Of a DNA stretch of 64,000 nucleotides, positions 1-11,962 are shown one piece after another. The position numbers were made by a program, and so were the translations under genes. Where the stretch lies: positions 1,178,001-1,242,000 of the forward strand of contig OZ017751.1 of the NCBI GenBank assembly GCA_963969365.1, written 5' to 3'. This DNA comes from Asterochloris sp. CNOR1. Taxonomy: Eukaryota; Chlorophyta; Trebouxiophyceae; Trebouxiales; Trebouxiaceae. The notes under the pieces are model-generated. The model had not been told where the DNA came from. It did no database searches and worked only from the letters and a program-made list of their open reading frames with translations. How positions within the stretch are numbered: position 1 is the stretch's first letter; every line of letters begins with the position of its first letter.

Positions 1-2963
1 GCTGCGGCGTGGGCCTAGGGGACGGCGGTGGCGCCAGCGTGGCGGCATCGGCCGCTACGCCTGTGCCAATCTGCTGCAGGCCGTCTTCAGAGGTCATGAG
101 CTCTGAGTCCTCATCTAATGCAATGGCCTGCAGCAGCAGTCCACTTACAACTTCTTCTTCTTCTTAACAGCTGCACAGATTTGGCAGGATGCATGGGATG
201 CTATTCTTAACAGCTGCAGGCTGCACAGCGAGGCTGCAGTTGCCTGCCAGCACAAGGCTGGCCAGCAGGGCAGCCTGCAGGCTTAGGGTGGACTGCCCAG
301 CCCGAGCAGGTGGTCGTGGTTCTCTGACCGGGGGCATCAGTGCACAGGCAGGTGCACTTCCTCACTGCATTACTTGGGGTACGGCAGCTGTGCTGAAGTG
401 TTGCAAGGCTGCAGGCTCGCCACGGGTTTCCAGAGATAATGCAGTGAGAGAGTGCACCTGCAGGTGCACTTCTTCGCTGCATTCCTTGGTATAAAGCAGC
501 CGTGCTGAAGGGTGGCCAGGCTGCGGGCCTCGTGGGCCCCTGAAGTCACATGAGGTTAGCAGGGGCACTGGGCAATGCTAGATGATGGAGAGGGGCAGGC
601 CTGCCTGCCCGCACCTGCTCTGCCTCAAACAGGCTCTCATCAATGTAGATGCCGTCCAGGCCCTGGTTGTCCCAGGGGTCCTCCAAGGCAATGCTCACAT
701 TCAGCAAGCTGACCAGCGCCGTGTGCAGCTGCAGGCAGCAACCAGGTAGATTGCATCAACACGCGTTTCTGGGGATTATGTGACCAGCAGAGCCTCCAGA
801 AATTCGAGCAAGCGGACACGCAGCAGGCAGCATGCTGTGCGTCCACCTACAGCTGGCCAGGATCCACCATACAATGACAAATGCAGCACGGAACATCAGC
901 CTCACCATGATTGCCAGAAAGAGTGCATATGCATAGCCATGTGCGCCCTGCCGCAGCTCAGCATAGTATGGCCCAAAAAAGAGGGGAATGACAAGCACGA
1001 TGTAGAACCTCGACATGGCACGGATGCCTTGCGGTGTTCTGCACCAGCAAATGCAAACTGACACGTCACTGCGGCAAAGCAATTGCTTGCAAGTGCTGCG
1101 GACATAACAATTGCCTGCAAATGCTACGCAACATGGTGCCTTCAAGCAGTCAGCAATGCTGAAGCAGGAGCAATCTTGAAGCAGCTTGCTCTGCAAGATA
1201 TCACAGAAATGGCCCTTGAGGTGCCAAGCTGATGACATCGTTGCTAACCTGTATTCTTTTGTGGCTGCCATGCGTTCAAAGGCTGTCTGCAGCTGCAGGC
1301 CATAGGCAGCCAGCTGGCCGCACTGTGAGTCAGGCAGCCCTGCTTTGCGCAGAACCTGCACAGATCACCCACAGTGAGGTGCATCTGGGCTCACTCGTGC
1401 CAGCACACACAGAGGTCTCTGTGCGGGGACACACAGGAATCAGCCAGAGATGTCATTGCTGCATCCAGCTGGAGGTGAGCAGACCAGCATGCCAGCAGCA
1501 GGCAGCCTCACCCCTGCAGATCTGGACAGCCTTTTGAAGCAGGCTGTGATGCGTCGAACACTCTTGGACCGTTCCTGCGCGATGTGCATCTGCAGCGGCA
1601 CGTGGCCATCAGCCTTAGCCAGCTGATGGCCTTACCCTCAACCAGATGATTGATGACCAGTGACATGCAGCCACTCAGGCCAACCCAAGGGGCCACTCAC
1701 CATGCCAGTCTTGACGCCTGTCAATGGGTAATGCCTGCAGGCACCCCAAGTGGTTCAGACCTGTCATCAAAAGCATCCTCAATAAGACAACAGTCATGCA
1801 GCAGCACGTCTGCTCACCTTGTGTAGAAGCGGGGCGGGAGAAAGTAGGCACGGAAACAGTCTGCAGAGCACTCGGCAAGAGTGAGCGAACTGAGGGAACC
1901 TGCACTTGCAGAACTGTTGAGCAGGTACACTGCTCACCAACCAGGCTGAAGAGCTGCTGCATGACAGTGGCGTGGTGGATGGGTGAGACTGCCCCTGGGG
2001 GCAGCCAATCCCTGTGTGCCAGCGAGATGTGCAGCAGCAGTGACTTGACCTCTGCCAAGTCCTTGAGAGCCCCCTCTCGCCGCTGGTAGGCCAGCCAGAG
2101 AAACCCAAGAGTTGGCAGCACCACAACAAAACACACTAGCGTCCAGTCCAGGTAGAAGGCAGTAGTGTTGAACCCTGCAGCAATGGCACAGCATCGCCGT
2201 GGGCACAGAGGTGATTGGCTGCCTGCAGCACTTGCGCAGCATGACAACAACACACAGCGGTGGTGGGTGGGCCGATCGGCCTCTCGCAAGAGGTGCTACA
2301 ATATGATGGAGGGCTACACAGAGGTGACCTGTTTGGGCTGCTAACGAGCTCTGCGCATCAACACGCACTCAGTCTGGCTGCTTAGAGGATGCTGGCAGAA
2401 GCCTTGTGCTCTCCCCAAGGGTCATCCCGTATGCTTGATCAGCCAAAGCAGTGCACTGTGCAGTCATGAGAAGCTGATGCCTCCCTCATGCACTCAGCCT
2501 GACCTCGAGCGCTGAAGTAGGTGTAGAAAGAGCAACTGACGACAGTGAGAATAACAGAGAACACCGTCAGCCAGTTCTGGGCCAGCACCAGGGTGAACAG
2601 GCTGCTGCCCAGGTCGCGCAGGTGCTGGAAGGCCGTCCGCAGCTGGAAACGCACATCCAGCAGCCTGCAGGGTGCGACTTGGTGTAGCATGACTGCTGTT
2701 CATCGCCGTGCAGGCAGGTGCAGTTGAACCAGAGCTGAGTTACCTTGCATAGTCTATAAGCTGGACACTGCAGGCAGCACTGGATGAGTGTCAGCCAACG
2801 CTGCACACAGCCTCTGCCTTAGGCTTTGTGTGACTGTCACATCTGCTCACCCCCTGCTGTGCATGCTGAAAGGTGCCGACCTGCCGCTGCTTCGCAGCAA
2901 AGCAGCAGGAGCGTCACCATTTTCACCACGTGGGCTGCCAGCAGCAAGACCTTTGGCCTCCAT
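1..2963 (-). CDS. Multi-pass membrane protein of unknown function (3' end beyond window)
   Basis: Ten exons, in gene order 2851-2963, 2504-2664, 1938-2174, 1818-1860, 1701-1734, 1512-1589, 1249-1355, 906-1038, 615-728 and 127 to below 1. Every junction keeps frame and gives at least 382 residues. The start ATG at 2963 opens MEAKGLAAGSPRG. Hydrophobic stretches lie near residues 68-87 (WLTVFSVILTVVSCSFY), 99-121 (WTLVCFVVVLPTLGFLW), 266-282 (YIVLVIPLFFGPYYA) and 292-306. Charged loops include RREGALKDLAEVKSLL and AHRDWLPPG between helices 2 and 3. A conserved-looking acidic patch (ALEDPWDNQGLDGIYIDE) follows the last helix, and the tail is polar and acidic, becoming proline-rich. I do not recognise the family; the layout suits a membrane channel or transporter with a cytosolic C-terminus, but that is inference. 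Exon structure is well supported, function is not. Confidence 0.75.
352..533. repeat. 112-bp intronic tandem repeat, two diverged copies
   Basis: Within the last intron of the membrane-protein gene, 352-421 and 464-533 align closely: both begin GGTGCACTTC and share GCTGTGCTGAAG-like and GGCTGC-rich cores. The spacing is 112 bp, matching the period of many splice-junction copies elsewhere in the window. Confidence 0.75.
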
Positions 2964-3341
2964 CCAGAGGGGAGTGATGCAATCTCAACACCACTTAAAC
3001 TGCGGCATGCCTACGAAACTTGAACGGATTCCTGAAAGCAGGCGTTCAAGCTTTGTTGGACATCAATTGCAATTTCACACAGTCTCGTTGTGAGCATTGC
3101 TTTGCCACCACAGCTGCCACTGCCCGAACAAACAAAATAACTATGTATACTCTTCCACAGTTCCAGGCTCCGAACTGTTCGTCGAACTGCAAAGAATGAT
3201 AGCTTTTGGGAATGCCTGCTCATCAACCTTGACGTCCTGTCCTGTTTGACCAGCTGACTCAACAACCCGTACGCGAAGCTGGCTTTTCATTCTACAGCTT
3301 TCTCGGGGAGAGATCCATCCCCGCAGAGCTGGCATTGTGCC

Positions 3342-6300
3342 ATGGCTGCTGGAGAACCATGGCAAGCGTGTTCATGGAAACAACCAGGCAGAACCACAGG
3401 CTCCGCTTGCGCCTGTGCGACAACACCTGCCAGGTGGGTCCCAGCTCATATGAGATCATGATGAATTAAGTATCCTGCAGCACTCATTGTGGCGCTTGTC
3501 AATCCTTTGTTGTGGGTCACCTCGCTTCGTGTCCCGCACCGCTGGCTTTAGGACTAACAGACGGCTCGGCTTTTGGCAAGCAAGCCCCGAAGCCATCGTC
3601 CAACAAGGCTGCATGAACAACAAGCCTTGAAGTCCACCCAGCCGCAGGGTCCTGTCTCTCAGGTTGAGAGGTTTGCCAAGTGGCCTCTTCCCCTGCTGCC
3701 CCGATGCCACAGGCTCACCCAAGCCCCTGCTGTGACTGCAGGCTGCCCTTGGACACAGCTGCTCCATCGCATCCATCCCAGCCAGGTCCCCTGATCAGTC
3801 AGGGAGGGATAGGTGAGCCAATAGCGCACTGCCGTGACCTGCGTGCCGCATGCATGCATCTGCCGAGGCACTCGCTTGCAGTGTCTGATCTGGCTGGCAA
3901 TAATTAGCAGCCTGGCACAGTGTGCACTGCAAGTTGGAGGCGGCTCACAGTTTGGTCACGTGCCTTGTTTACCCGAAACACAGCACTGCTCTGATCTGCA
4001 GGCTGGGAGCAAGTCGAGCTGCAGCGGGAGCCCAGCAGCCTGTCAGCAGCCAGCCAGCTCCAGAGCCCCTGTTCAGCCTCGCTGGACCTGCCGCCCGCAA
4101 TTGCTAACCATCTGGCCAATCTGCATGACCCCAGCCTTTCCTACCTTCTCTTCCTGGGCACGGAGGCACCCCCTCTGACACTCAGCTCCAGCTGCACGCA
4201 GCCCAGCTCGCAGGACACCACCACAGGCGTGTACTGCGCGGCAGGCTCGCTGCTGCGCAAGCGCCGGGAACGCACGCAGAGCCCTGCAACACGCGCTTCC
4301 CGCCAACGCCCGACTCAGGAGCTCCACCAGCTGCCGCAGCAGCGGCAGCAGCAGCTTAATAGCACAGACGGCCTGATGGCCATGGGTCTCCACCAGCAGG
4401 GCTCTGTGAGCAGCCTGCCCACAGCAGGATCAGAGGCGCCTCAGCGACAGATCTCAAGGGATCTGTTGCCACAGCAGCAGAGGGTCGCTTCCAGGCTGCA
4501 CTTGATAATGGAAGGCGCAGCTGGCCCCAGTGGGGGAGGCCAGCTGCAGAGCAGGGTTTCAAGCAGCAGTCAGGTGCCGTGCGGCATGCACGGTCAACCA
4601 GAGGCGGAGTTGACCAGCCCCATGGTGATGGCAGCCCTCAAGGCCCAGCGCGAGGGGGACTTCAGCAACCCGTTGGCCGCCTTTGCCCCAGAGGAGTTGC
4701 AGGCGCTGTCCGTGCTGCTGCCAGCAGGTGGGCCCAGCATGCGGGCGTCCTGGCCTGGCCACAGCTTGCCGCACTAGGTTGCCAGATCACCTGCTTGGCT
4801 CGCTGCCTGCCTGCATGCAGCCAACAGCAACCTCATGGCATGCTGCTGGGGCTCAACAGCTGCATCTGGCAGATTGTGGGGTGAGACCTTGGCAAAATTC
4901 TGATTGTTGGCTTTCGTCTCGGAAATGACTCGCGGGGGCATAACCAGGTGAGGCTGGTCCCCAGTTCAGCCGTGGATGCCTCTCGCCTGCTTGCCGCACT
5001 GCCTGATGCACTGCCTGCAGGTGCCAGGAATCGCCCCTCGCTGCTCATGCAGCAGGCGCAGCACGAAGCGCTGCTGGCAATGGCATTGGCAGCTGACAGA
5101 GTGGAGCCTGGTGATGCCCAGCAGCCACAGGCGCCTGCACAGGGTGGCAACCAGCAACAACCTGGCGGGGCTGAGGTAGAAGGTGGGCGGACTGCAGTTG
5201 ACTGGTACCACCAGCCTGGTGGCCAGACTCTGCTTTGGGCCATGCTGCTGCTGACCTGGCTCACTGCAGCAGGTAGACCTGCAGCAAATGGACTGCAGCA
5301 GGTCACTCTGGGCTGAGAGCTGGGGGTCGCGGCTTGTTCTGCTGTGCGTGGGAGGTGCTGCCGCCCCGCATGCGAGGACAGTGCCTCTCTGCAGCAGAGG
5401 ACCATGGAGGGGCTGATGCACCGCAAAGGTGGGTTGACCGCACCAAGGTTGCTGGCATCAGATTGCCATCTCTGGCAGACAGCTGAGACCATGCTGCTGT
5501 TGAAGCGTGCCTGCAGTAGGTCGCAGCAGGCCATTTTAGGTGGCAAGCAGGTGGCACAGCTTTGCCTGTGGGATATGTTGCTGCCTGGGGGAGGTGTTGC
5601 TGCCCTGCACAGGTTTGTGCTTGGCAGCAGGACTGCATGAAGGCTGAGGTAGGAGGTGGGCTGGATGCACCTGACTGATTGACGACAGTGGCATCTCTGG
5701 CAGACTCTGGGTGAGCCCATGTTGCTTCCGGCCTGGCTGCTCTTTCGGTGGCTTGCAGCAGACTGTCTCGGGCAGGTCATTGACGCCACAGCTCGCTTTG
5801 CTGCCTCAAGGAGGGGCTGATGCCTATGCACAGTGTCGCCCTCCAGCACCAGGTGGCATGGAGACTGATGCAGAAGGTGTGGTGCTGCATTGGACTGGCA
5901 GCAGGCCAGGTCTGGCAGAAAGCGCAAGTCATGCTGCTGTTGGAATGGCTGAGCTGCAGTGGCTGTTTCTTTGAGGTGCTGCTGCTGAGCAGAACTGGCT
6001 CTGGCTGCACTGAGCTGGTAGCTGGCCCTCTCGGGCAGACAGCTGAATCAGAGCCTATGCTGCTGCATGAGGGAGGGCTGCACCAGAATGGTGATAGGGA
6101 CGTCCAGGGTACAGGAATATCCACAGCTGCTGGGCAGGTCTGGCTGGAATGGCAGGGGGAATTTGTCGGGTTGAGAGCTGAGCTGATGCTGCTGTCCCTG
6201 GCAGCCCCCCCATAGCAGCAGCAGTCAGGGTCTTGCAGATGGCTGAGCTCGTGCTGCTTCGGAGATTCTCCAGGTGCAGCTGACGTGCTCAATGGTGTCA

Positions 6301-9300
6301 CTCTTCTGTGAATGCGAGCAGCGTATTGCTGCCCTCACAGCGTGAGCCGCTGGTGACGACGGCCTGCAGCATATACAGGACTCCCAAGCTGAGGTGTTGA
6401 TCGCGAGCTGTGCCCTGCAGATGATGAGGGCTTGGTGCAAGCTGAGGGGTCCCGGGCAGCAGACCTGGATGGCGAGCACAAGCAGGCGTCCTCCACCTAT
6501 CGGGGGGTGTATCGGCGCAAGCACGATGTGAGGTGGCGTGCTGAGATCACAGCGGGTGAGTGACTGCCGGAAGGCAGCTGCTGGGGCATACTTTGCAGGC
6601 CCAGGTGTGGCCCAAGTGTGTGCTGCCACCACATGGAGCTTGAAGAGGGCCTGATGGTCACCGAAGACGCACCAGCAGGAGCAGGTCAGCGCACCTGTGG
6701 CACACACAACGTGAGCTGCTCACGCTGCATCCCTGTCTGGACAGCTGGGCAGGCCAGCACTGCTGCTGTGCTGCTCTGGGCAACTATGCTGCATTACAAG
6801 GCGAAGGTCCTGCCATATCCGCTCATTCAGCAGAAGGCCAGGTCCTGCCAGCATAGGTCACCAGAATCTCAGGGACCCTCCCAGACCAATCCTCCTGCTG
6901 CAGGGCGCAAGAAGCGCTGCCTGGGCAGCTACAATTCTGAGCAGGAGGCAGCAGAAGCATATGACAAGGCGGCGCTGACTCTGAGGGGCCCCTCAGCCTA
7001 CACAAACTTCTCAGCCAGCCGGTGCGTCTGAGATTCAAGCCCACTGCCAGGTGCCTGCCACTGGGGTCCTTGCCTCAAGCAGGCCAGCAGCATGCTGTGT
7101 ACTGTGTCTGCTGGCTTGTGCTTCTCCCACTGACTTTGCTGGCAGTTTTCTGATGAGGCGCCTCACTGGCAGGTAGCAGGCCAGCAGCATGCTGGGCGCG
7201 GGTGTTGTGGCTGTATAGCGGAAGCTTCTTGCTTCACCCTCCCTGCTTGTGTGGCTGCTTGGAGCATGCTTCTCCAGCCCATCTGTCTGCCACCAGGTAC
7301 TATGCCAACAGCCTGCGCCATGCTGAGCTGCCAGCGCACAGCATGGGGATTACAATCCATCAGCGGGAGCTGATGGGTGTAGGGTGGGATGCCGAGCAGA
7401 GGCAGTTTGAGGCGCGCATCTGGACAAGGTGGGGCATCCCTCCACATCAGCTGCAGCGGGGGGGCCAGCAAGAAGCTGTCTGGGGCTGCGGGGTGTGTGC
7501 AGAAGCTCCACAACTGTATGCCAGCACAGGGGTTGCACCAAGCCCGATGCACCAGCACTCACATCCTGGGCGCATGCCATCACAACACCTGCCTGTGGGG
7601 CCCTGCTGATGCTGCGTCAAGCTGTGGGTGCCTGTGGCAGCAGCTCCTGCCTCTGCCGGGGAGACCTGCTGCTTCCGCTTGCATTGCGTGACCTCTGGTA
7701 CACCAGCTGCTGCGGCCCTCTCATACTTCTTGTCTGTCTGCAGGGATGGCTCGGAGCACGTCCTGATAGGGTTGTTTGCCACCCCAGAGCAGGCAGCTCA
7801 GGAGTATGACCAGGCTGCTCTGGACATGCATGGCACAGAGGCCTTCACAAACTTTGCCAGTGAGTCCTGCATTGCTCTAGGACTGCCCGGCCACCCGAAC
7901 ATGCATGGCACATGGAGGCCTTCACCAACTGTGTCCTTGAGTGCTGCATCTGGACAATGCACCAGGTGCTGCATCCAGCTGAACATCAACGATGTATGTG
8001 TTCCAGCTAGGCGCACTGCATGACGTGGCAGCAAGCTGGGCTTTGAAGCTGCTCATGTTGCAGCCAGCCATTTACTGCTCATGGCATGGGCTGTGTTCCG
8101 CTGCCAATGTTGAGAGGTGGCTTGCACTGGGCAGTATGGCCGCAAGTCATCTGCAAGTGAGGGCTGCAGCACCCAGCGTCACTCATCTGGCTGCTGCAAG
8201 TGCAGCCAGCACTTTGCGCCAACATCCTTGCCTTCTCACTGCCTGCAGTCAAAATGGAGCCGTCAGATGGCCTCCCAAATCTATCGGTGCATGCTGCCTT
8301 CCAGATGTCCCTTGTCTATGCTGACCCCAGAATCCTTGCTGCTGCCTGCCTGCAGTCAAGACGGAGCCGTCGGATGGGCTCCCAGACCCCTCAGAGGCGC
8401 CCCACGCAGGCCCGGAGCGGTCGGTGGCCACCAGGTCAGGGGGAGTGGTGGCTACAGCCACCCTGCTGCCTAAGCCTCCCATGGGGAAGGGCAGCTCCAA
8501 ATTTCGGGGAGTCTCTTGGCACAAAGACAACCTCAAGTGGAGGGCCACCATCTTCAAGGGTGAGTGGCGCCAAGTTCTTTGTCCTTCTGGGCGCATGCTG
8601 CCAAGGAGAGAGTGCTTCATCTCAATGTCCCAAGCACAAACGGCAAGTCACCTTCTACGCTGGAGGGGACTGCATCTGCATGCTGAGGTGACCCTGCCTG
8701 GTCTCATGCTGGGCCGTGGCCTGACTACATGTGCAGGTGCTTGTGTGGGCTGAGCAATGCATCCCCCTCCTGCCTGCTGGTGGGCCATCCCTGCCTCCAC
8801 CCTCCACAGAAGCAAGACACGGACGACATGGGGCCTGTGCTGCAGGCAGCAAGCCGGTGCACATAGGGTACTTTGACACGCAGCCAGAAGCTGCCAGGGC
8901 GTATGATCAGGAGGCCATTAGGCTGCGGGGTCCAAACACAGCGCTCAACTACCCCATCTCAGACTATGATGTGAGGCACCCTCCCTGACAGTCAGGGGCT
9001 GCACATATGGCATACACCACCTCAACTCCTGAATGCCAGCTGCAAGTCATGGTCAGCACCTGACGCTGCAGGTCGGGTGCTGTTTTGTGGCACATGCCCA
9101 CACCTGCCCCCGCATGGGTTGCAGGCACAGGCCTAAGGGCACAATGCACACTGTGCCAACTGCAGCAAGTCTGGGCAGCAGCATGCACAGCAGAGGGCTC
9201 TGTGCTGCAATGATGTATGCATCACCACTGCTGTGCAAACATTTGCCCTGACAAGTGCCGCATCTGAGCCCACTGCTGCGGCTGCTCGGTGCAGGACCCC

Positions 9301-11629
9301 TGACAGGCAAACTGCAACACTCCTTGACAACCCTCTGCCGCCTGACACTGGATGCACCGCTACTGCTGTCAGGATCAGAGCCCTATGACTCAGTTCCGAC
9401 TGCTGCTGATGCTCACAGGTGCAGGACCCTAAGAACCCTTGCCTCAAGATTGGAGTGGACACACCCAAGCCTGGCGGGGTGGTGGGACCTGAGCAGCAGC
9501 CAATGCAGCGGGGCAAGAAGCGCACCACATCACACCCAAAGCATGCTAGCGCACGCAAGGTGGCCAGGCAGGGCCCAAGGGTTGTACAGGTGAGCAGTCA
9601 GCACTGCACCCAAGTGGTTGTGTGCGAGGCAGGAGGTGTGCAGCGACACCAAACCTTCCAATACTATGCAGCTGTGTCATTCTTAGAGCAAGTCTGGCTG
9701 GCCACGGCCCTGCTTGCCTGGGTGCAGGAAGCAGCTCTGCTCATGTGCCCCTGCAGGGCATGCTGGGGCATACAGCAGCTGCATGCATTTCTGCACCCTG
9801 CAGGCATGTGGCAGCAGCGCAAAGCATGGTTCACCTTCAGCATTTAAGTCACAAGTTTGGTGCTGCTGCAGGTCCCCACCTTGCCCCACTCGGTGGAGGC
9901 AAGCCCCCCTGGTGGCAACATGGCAGATGCGGGCTTGATGCCCAGCCCCCCAGCCTACCGCCAGCCCCACTCGGCAGCAGGTTATGCCCGCAGTGAAAGC
10001 GAGTCTCCCTGCATATCCCCTGTGAAGGCACCTGATGAGGCCACGCAGTCGCGAGGCAGCAGGCCGGGCTCGTTCTGGGGCCCTGTAGCACAATCAGGTG
10101 AGACTGCAGTCACTGATGGCCCCATGGTGCGCAAGCAAATCGACATGCTGCAGGCATGGGTAGGACATGGGTGCAGCAGACTGGCTGTGCCTGGGCTGCT
10201 GCGCCAGTATCTCAACGCATTCTAGAGTCACAGTCAAATGCAGGCAGAAGGGTTTGAGGTGGCCTTGACAATACGTGCTGGCCCCTGTCGGCGTACAGAG
10301 CTACTGTGCAGCCGTCTGATTGCACCATCCTTGGAGCTAGCCCTCATACCATGCGGGATCTGCATGCAATCCTTCGCCCTGACACCCTGCAGCGCCACGG
10401 GCTGGTGTGCTACCCTTTCACCCACCTACTTGTGCATGAGGCCCACTTCCAGCAGCCATACTGTGGTCCCAGCCCTGAATTGTGTCCTGGTACCCTGCTG
10501 CAGGGCACTCGGCAGGGCTGCTGTCTCCTGTGCGTGGGGGCCCGGTCCAGCAGCCTACCTCTGCAGGCCCAGCCCTCAAGTCTGCAGAGCCCTCCAGCCT
10601 TGATGAAGCAAAGATCAGCCAGGCAGAAGCTGCTGGGCTGCCCATGCGGCTGGACTCGCGTCTCTGCGCAATTTTTGGCAGCCTCACGCCTGCGGAGGTC
10701 TGTTGCTTGAGCTCTGCATCTTGAATGCTGCCCTCAGGTTGCTGCGCGGTCATTTCTGCAGACCTTCATTTCGGCTCTGGCAGACTGTGCTCAAGATCCA
10801 ACTCACCTGCCATGACCTGATCTGCTTGGGTCACATTCCTACGGAATGCAAGATCATCGGCAGGCTGCCCTGCCCCCAGCTGGTGTGTCTGGTTTCTGGT
10901 ACTGGCAAGAGGCACCACTGCTCCATGTGCTCTGTCACATTCAGACATGCAGACACCCCAATTATGCAGGGTCTCAGAGGGTTTAGGGGCCTGGGCTGCT
11001 CGGGGTCGCCGCCCGGAGTCCAGATTGGCGATATCAAGGCAGAGGGGCATCAGCGCAATGGCAGCAGAGCTGACTGGGAGGCAACTCCAGAGCTCAGCAA
11101 CGCTGGGGGTGAGTGCTGCTTCTCTGCAAGCTGGCCTGCCCCAAACTCAGATTCTTTTCACTGGAGCCAGCCTGATGACAGCAAGGCTTGGTGGAGGGCC
11201 ACCGCCAATGCTGCAGGCGCGCATCACGGGCTCAGCGCCAACTTGCATCATGTGTGATCTTGGTGGCGGTGCCAGTCTGCTTGCGCCTGCCGGTGTGAAG
11301 GCTTTGCTTGCAAGCGTGGCTCTCATGCAAGCCTGTCAAGTCTGGTGCGCCAAGATTGGCATGGACCGTCTGGCAGGCCTCAGCTGCGCCACAGGATTGC
11401 CCAGAAGAGCTTACAGCGGCGGCTGCCCCTTGCTGTAGGTGAAATGCGGGGCACAGATGCCCTGCTGGCCGCAGCTGCAGTGCAGGAGGGGCATGCGGAC
11501 ATTGTCGTGGGGCCCCCGTTGCCAGCTTGGGGGGAGAGGAAGTCTCGCTCCTCTCCGCCTGCCTTGAAACTGCCTGAGTCGGCTGCTGCCCTGAGGGCCC
11601 TGCGCACCACTGGTGGCCATCATGCATGA
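3342..11629 (+). CDS. AP2/ERF-family transcription factor with three AP2 domains
   Basis: Exons: 3342-3433, 3742-3812, 4002-4727, 5021-5175, about 6429-6555 (acceptor 6421 or 6429), 6904-7021, 7297-7428, 7744-7859, 8356-8559, 8846-8970, 9419-9589, 9872-10097, 10504-10697, probably 10738 onward, about 10975-11109 and 11442-11629. Each AP2 domain is split by introns. Domain 1 reads YRGVYRRKHDVRWRAEI then GSYNSEQEAAEAYDKAA and LRGPSAYTNF. Domain 2 is degenerate, with MGVGWDAEQRQFEARIW in place of the YRG strand, then GLFATPEQAAQEYDQAA. Domain 3 reads FRGVSWHKDNLKWRATI then GYFDTQPEAARAYDQEA and ends NYPISDYD. The N-terminal ~330 residues are Gln/Ser-rich, typical of activation or linker regions. 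The tail carries a basic stretch (RGKKRTTSHPKHASARK). AP2 domains bind DNA; this is a nuclear regulator by family. Uncertain points: whether 3342-5175 and 6421 onward are one gene (phase closes only with the 6429 acceptor), and the link between 10738 (which can reach a stop at 10815) and the last two exons. Confidence 0.8.
5190..6240. repeat. Degenerate ~110-120 bp tandem array filling an AP2-gene intron
   Basis: The 1.2 kb intron between exon 5021-5175 and the first AP2 exon is made of decayed units. The recurring core is CTGGCAGACAGCTGA followed by CATGCTGCTGTTG. Units start near 5216, 5466, 5690, 5775, 5910, 6028 and 6138. The exon edge GGCTGAG|GTAGAAGG at 5171 reappears as GGCTGAG|GTAGGAGG at 5642, so the array appears to have grown from the donor junction. 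Confidence 0.6.
8225..8395 (+). repeat. 107-bp duplication of a 3' splice site plus exon start (AP2 gene)
   Basis: CTGCAG followed by TCAAGACGGAGCCGTCGGAT (exon start 8356) has a close upstream copy at 8249 (TCAAAATGGAGCCGTCAGAT), and the preceding AATCCTTGC tracts also match. The upstream copy keeps its AG, but the 107-bp offset shifts frame, so using it would disrupt AP2 domain 3. Confidence 0.8.
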
Positions 11630-11962
11630 CCCTCTAGTGTGCAGCTCTAGGATCTGCCTGGCCTGCTGTCGGCGTCTGCTTGTTTTGCTCCCTGATGTGG
11701 GCCACTTAATTTTGTGTGCTGCTTTTTCCCAACGTGAGTGGCTTTGTACCCTGTGAACGCACCAAGCATGGTTGCAATGCTGTGCTTCTACATCTGTCAT
11801 TTGTCAGTGTGCCCAAACATGAGTATGCATGCCCACAATGTTGTGCAAGTGACCTGTACAGACTGAGCGCTTGCTGCCTTGTCCAGTGGCAGCATGCCCT
11901 CATCATACACGAGGCCAGCTTAAGTTGCAATTGCAATTGTCTGAATGAATCCCAATTGGCCA

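Noticed and set aside
4833-5927. 364-codon open frame on the minus strand
   Set aside because: Rich in Ser/Cys/Pro with no family resemblance; it lies opposite the AP2 N-terminal exon and the decayed tandem array. Long antisense frames are common in this CTG/CAG-rich DNA.
8200-8691. 163-codon frame through the duplicated AP2 acceptor
   Set aside because: Arises from reading the echo copy into the real exon in the wrong frame; it destroys AP2 domain 3.
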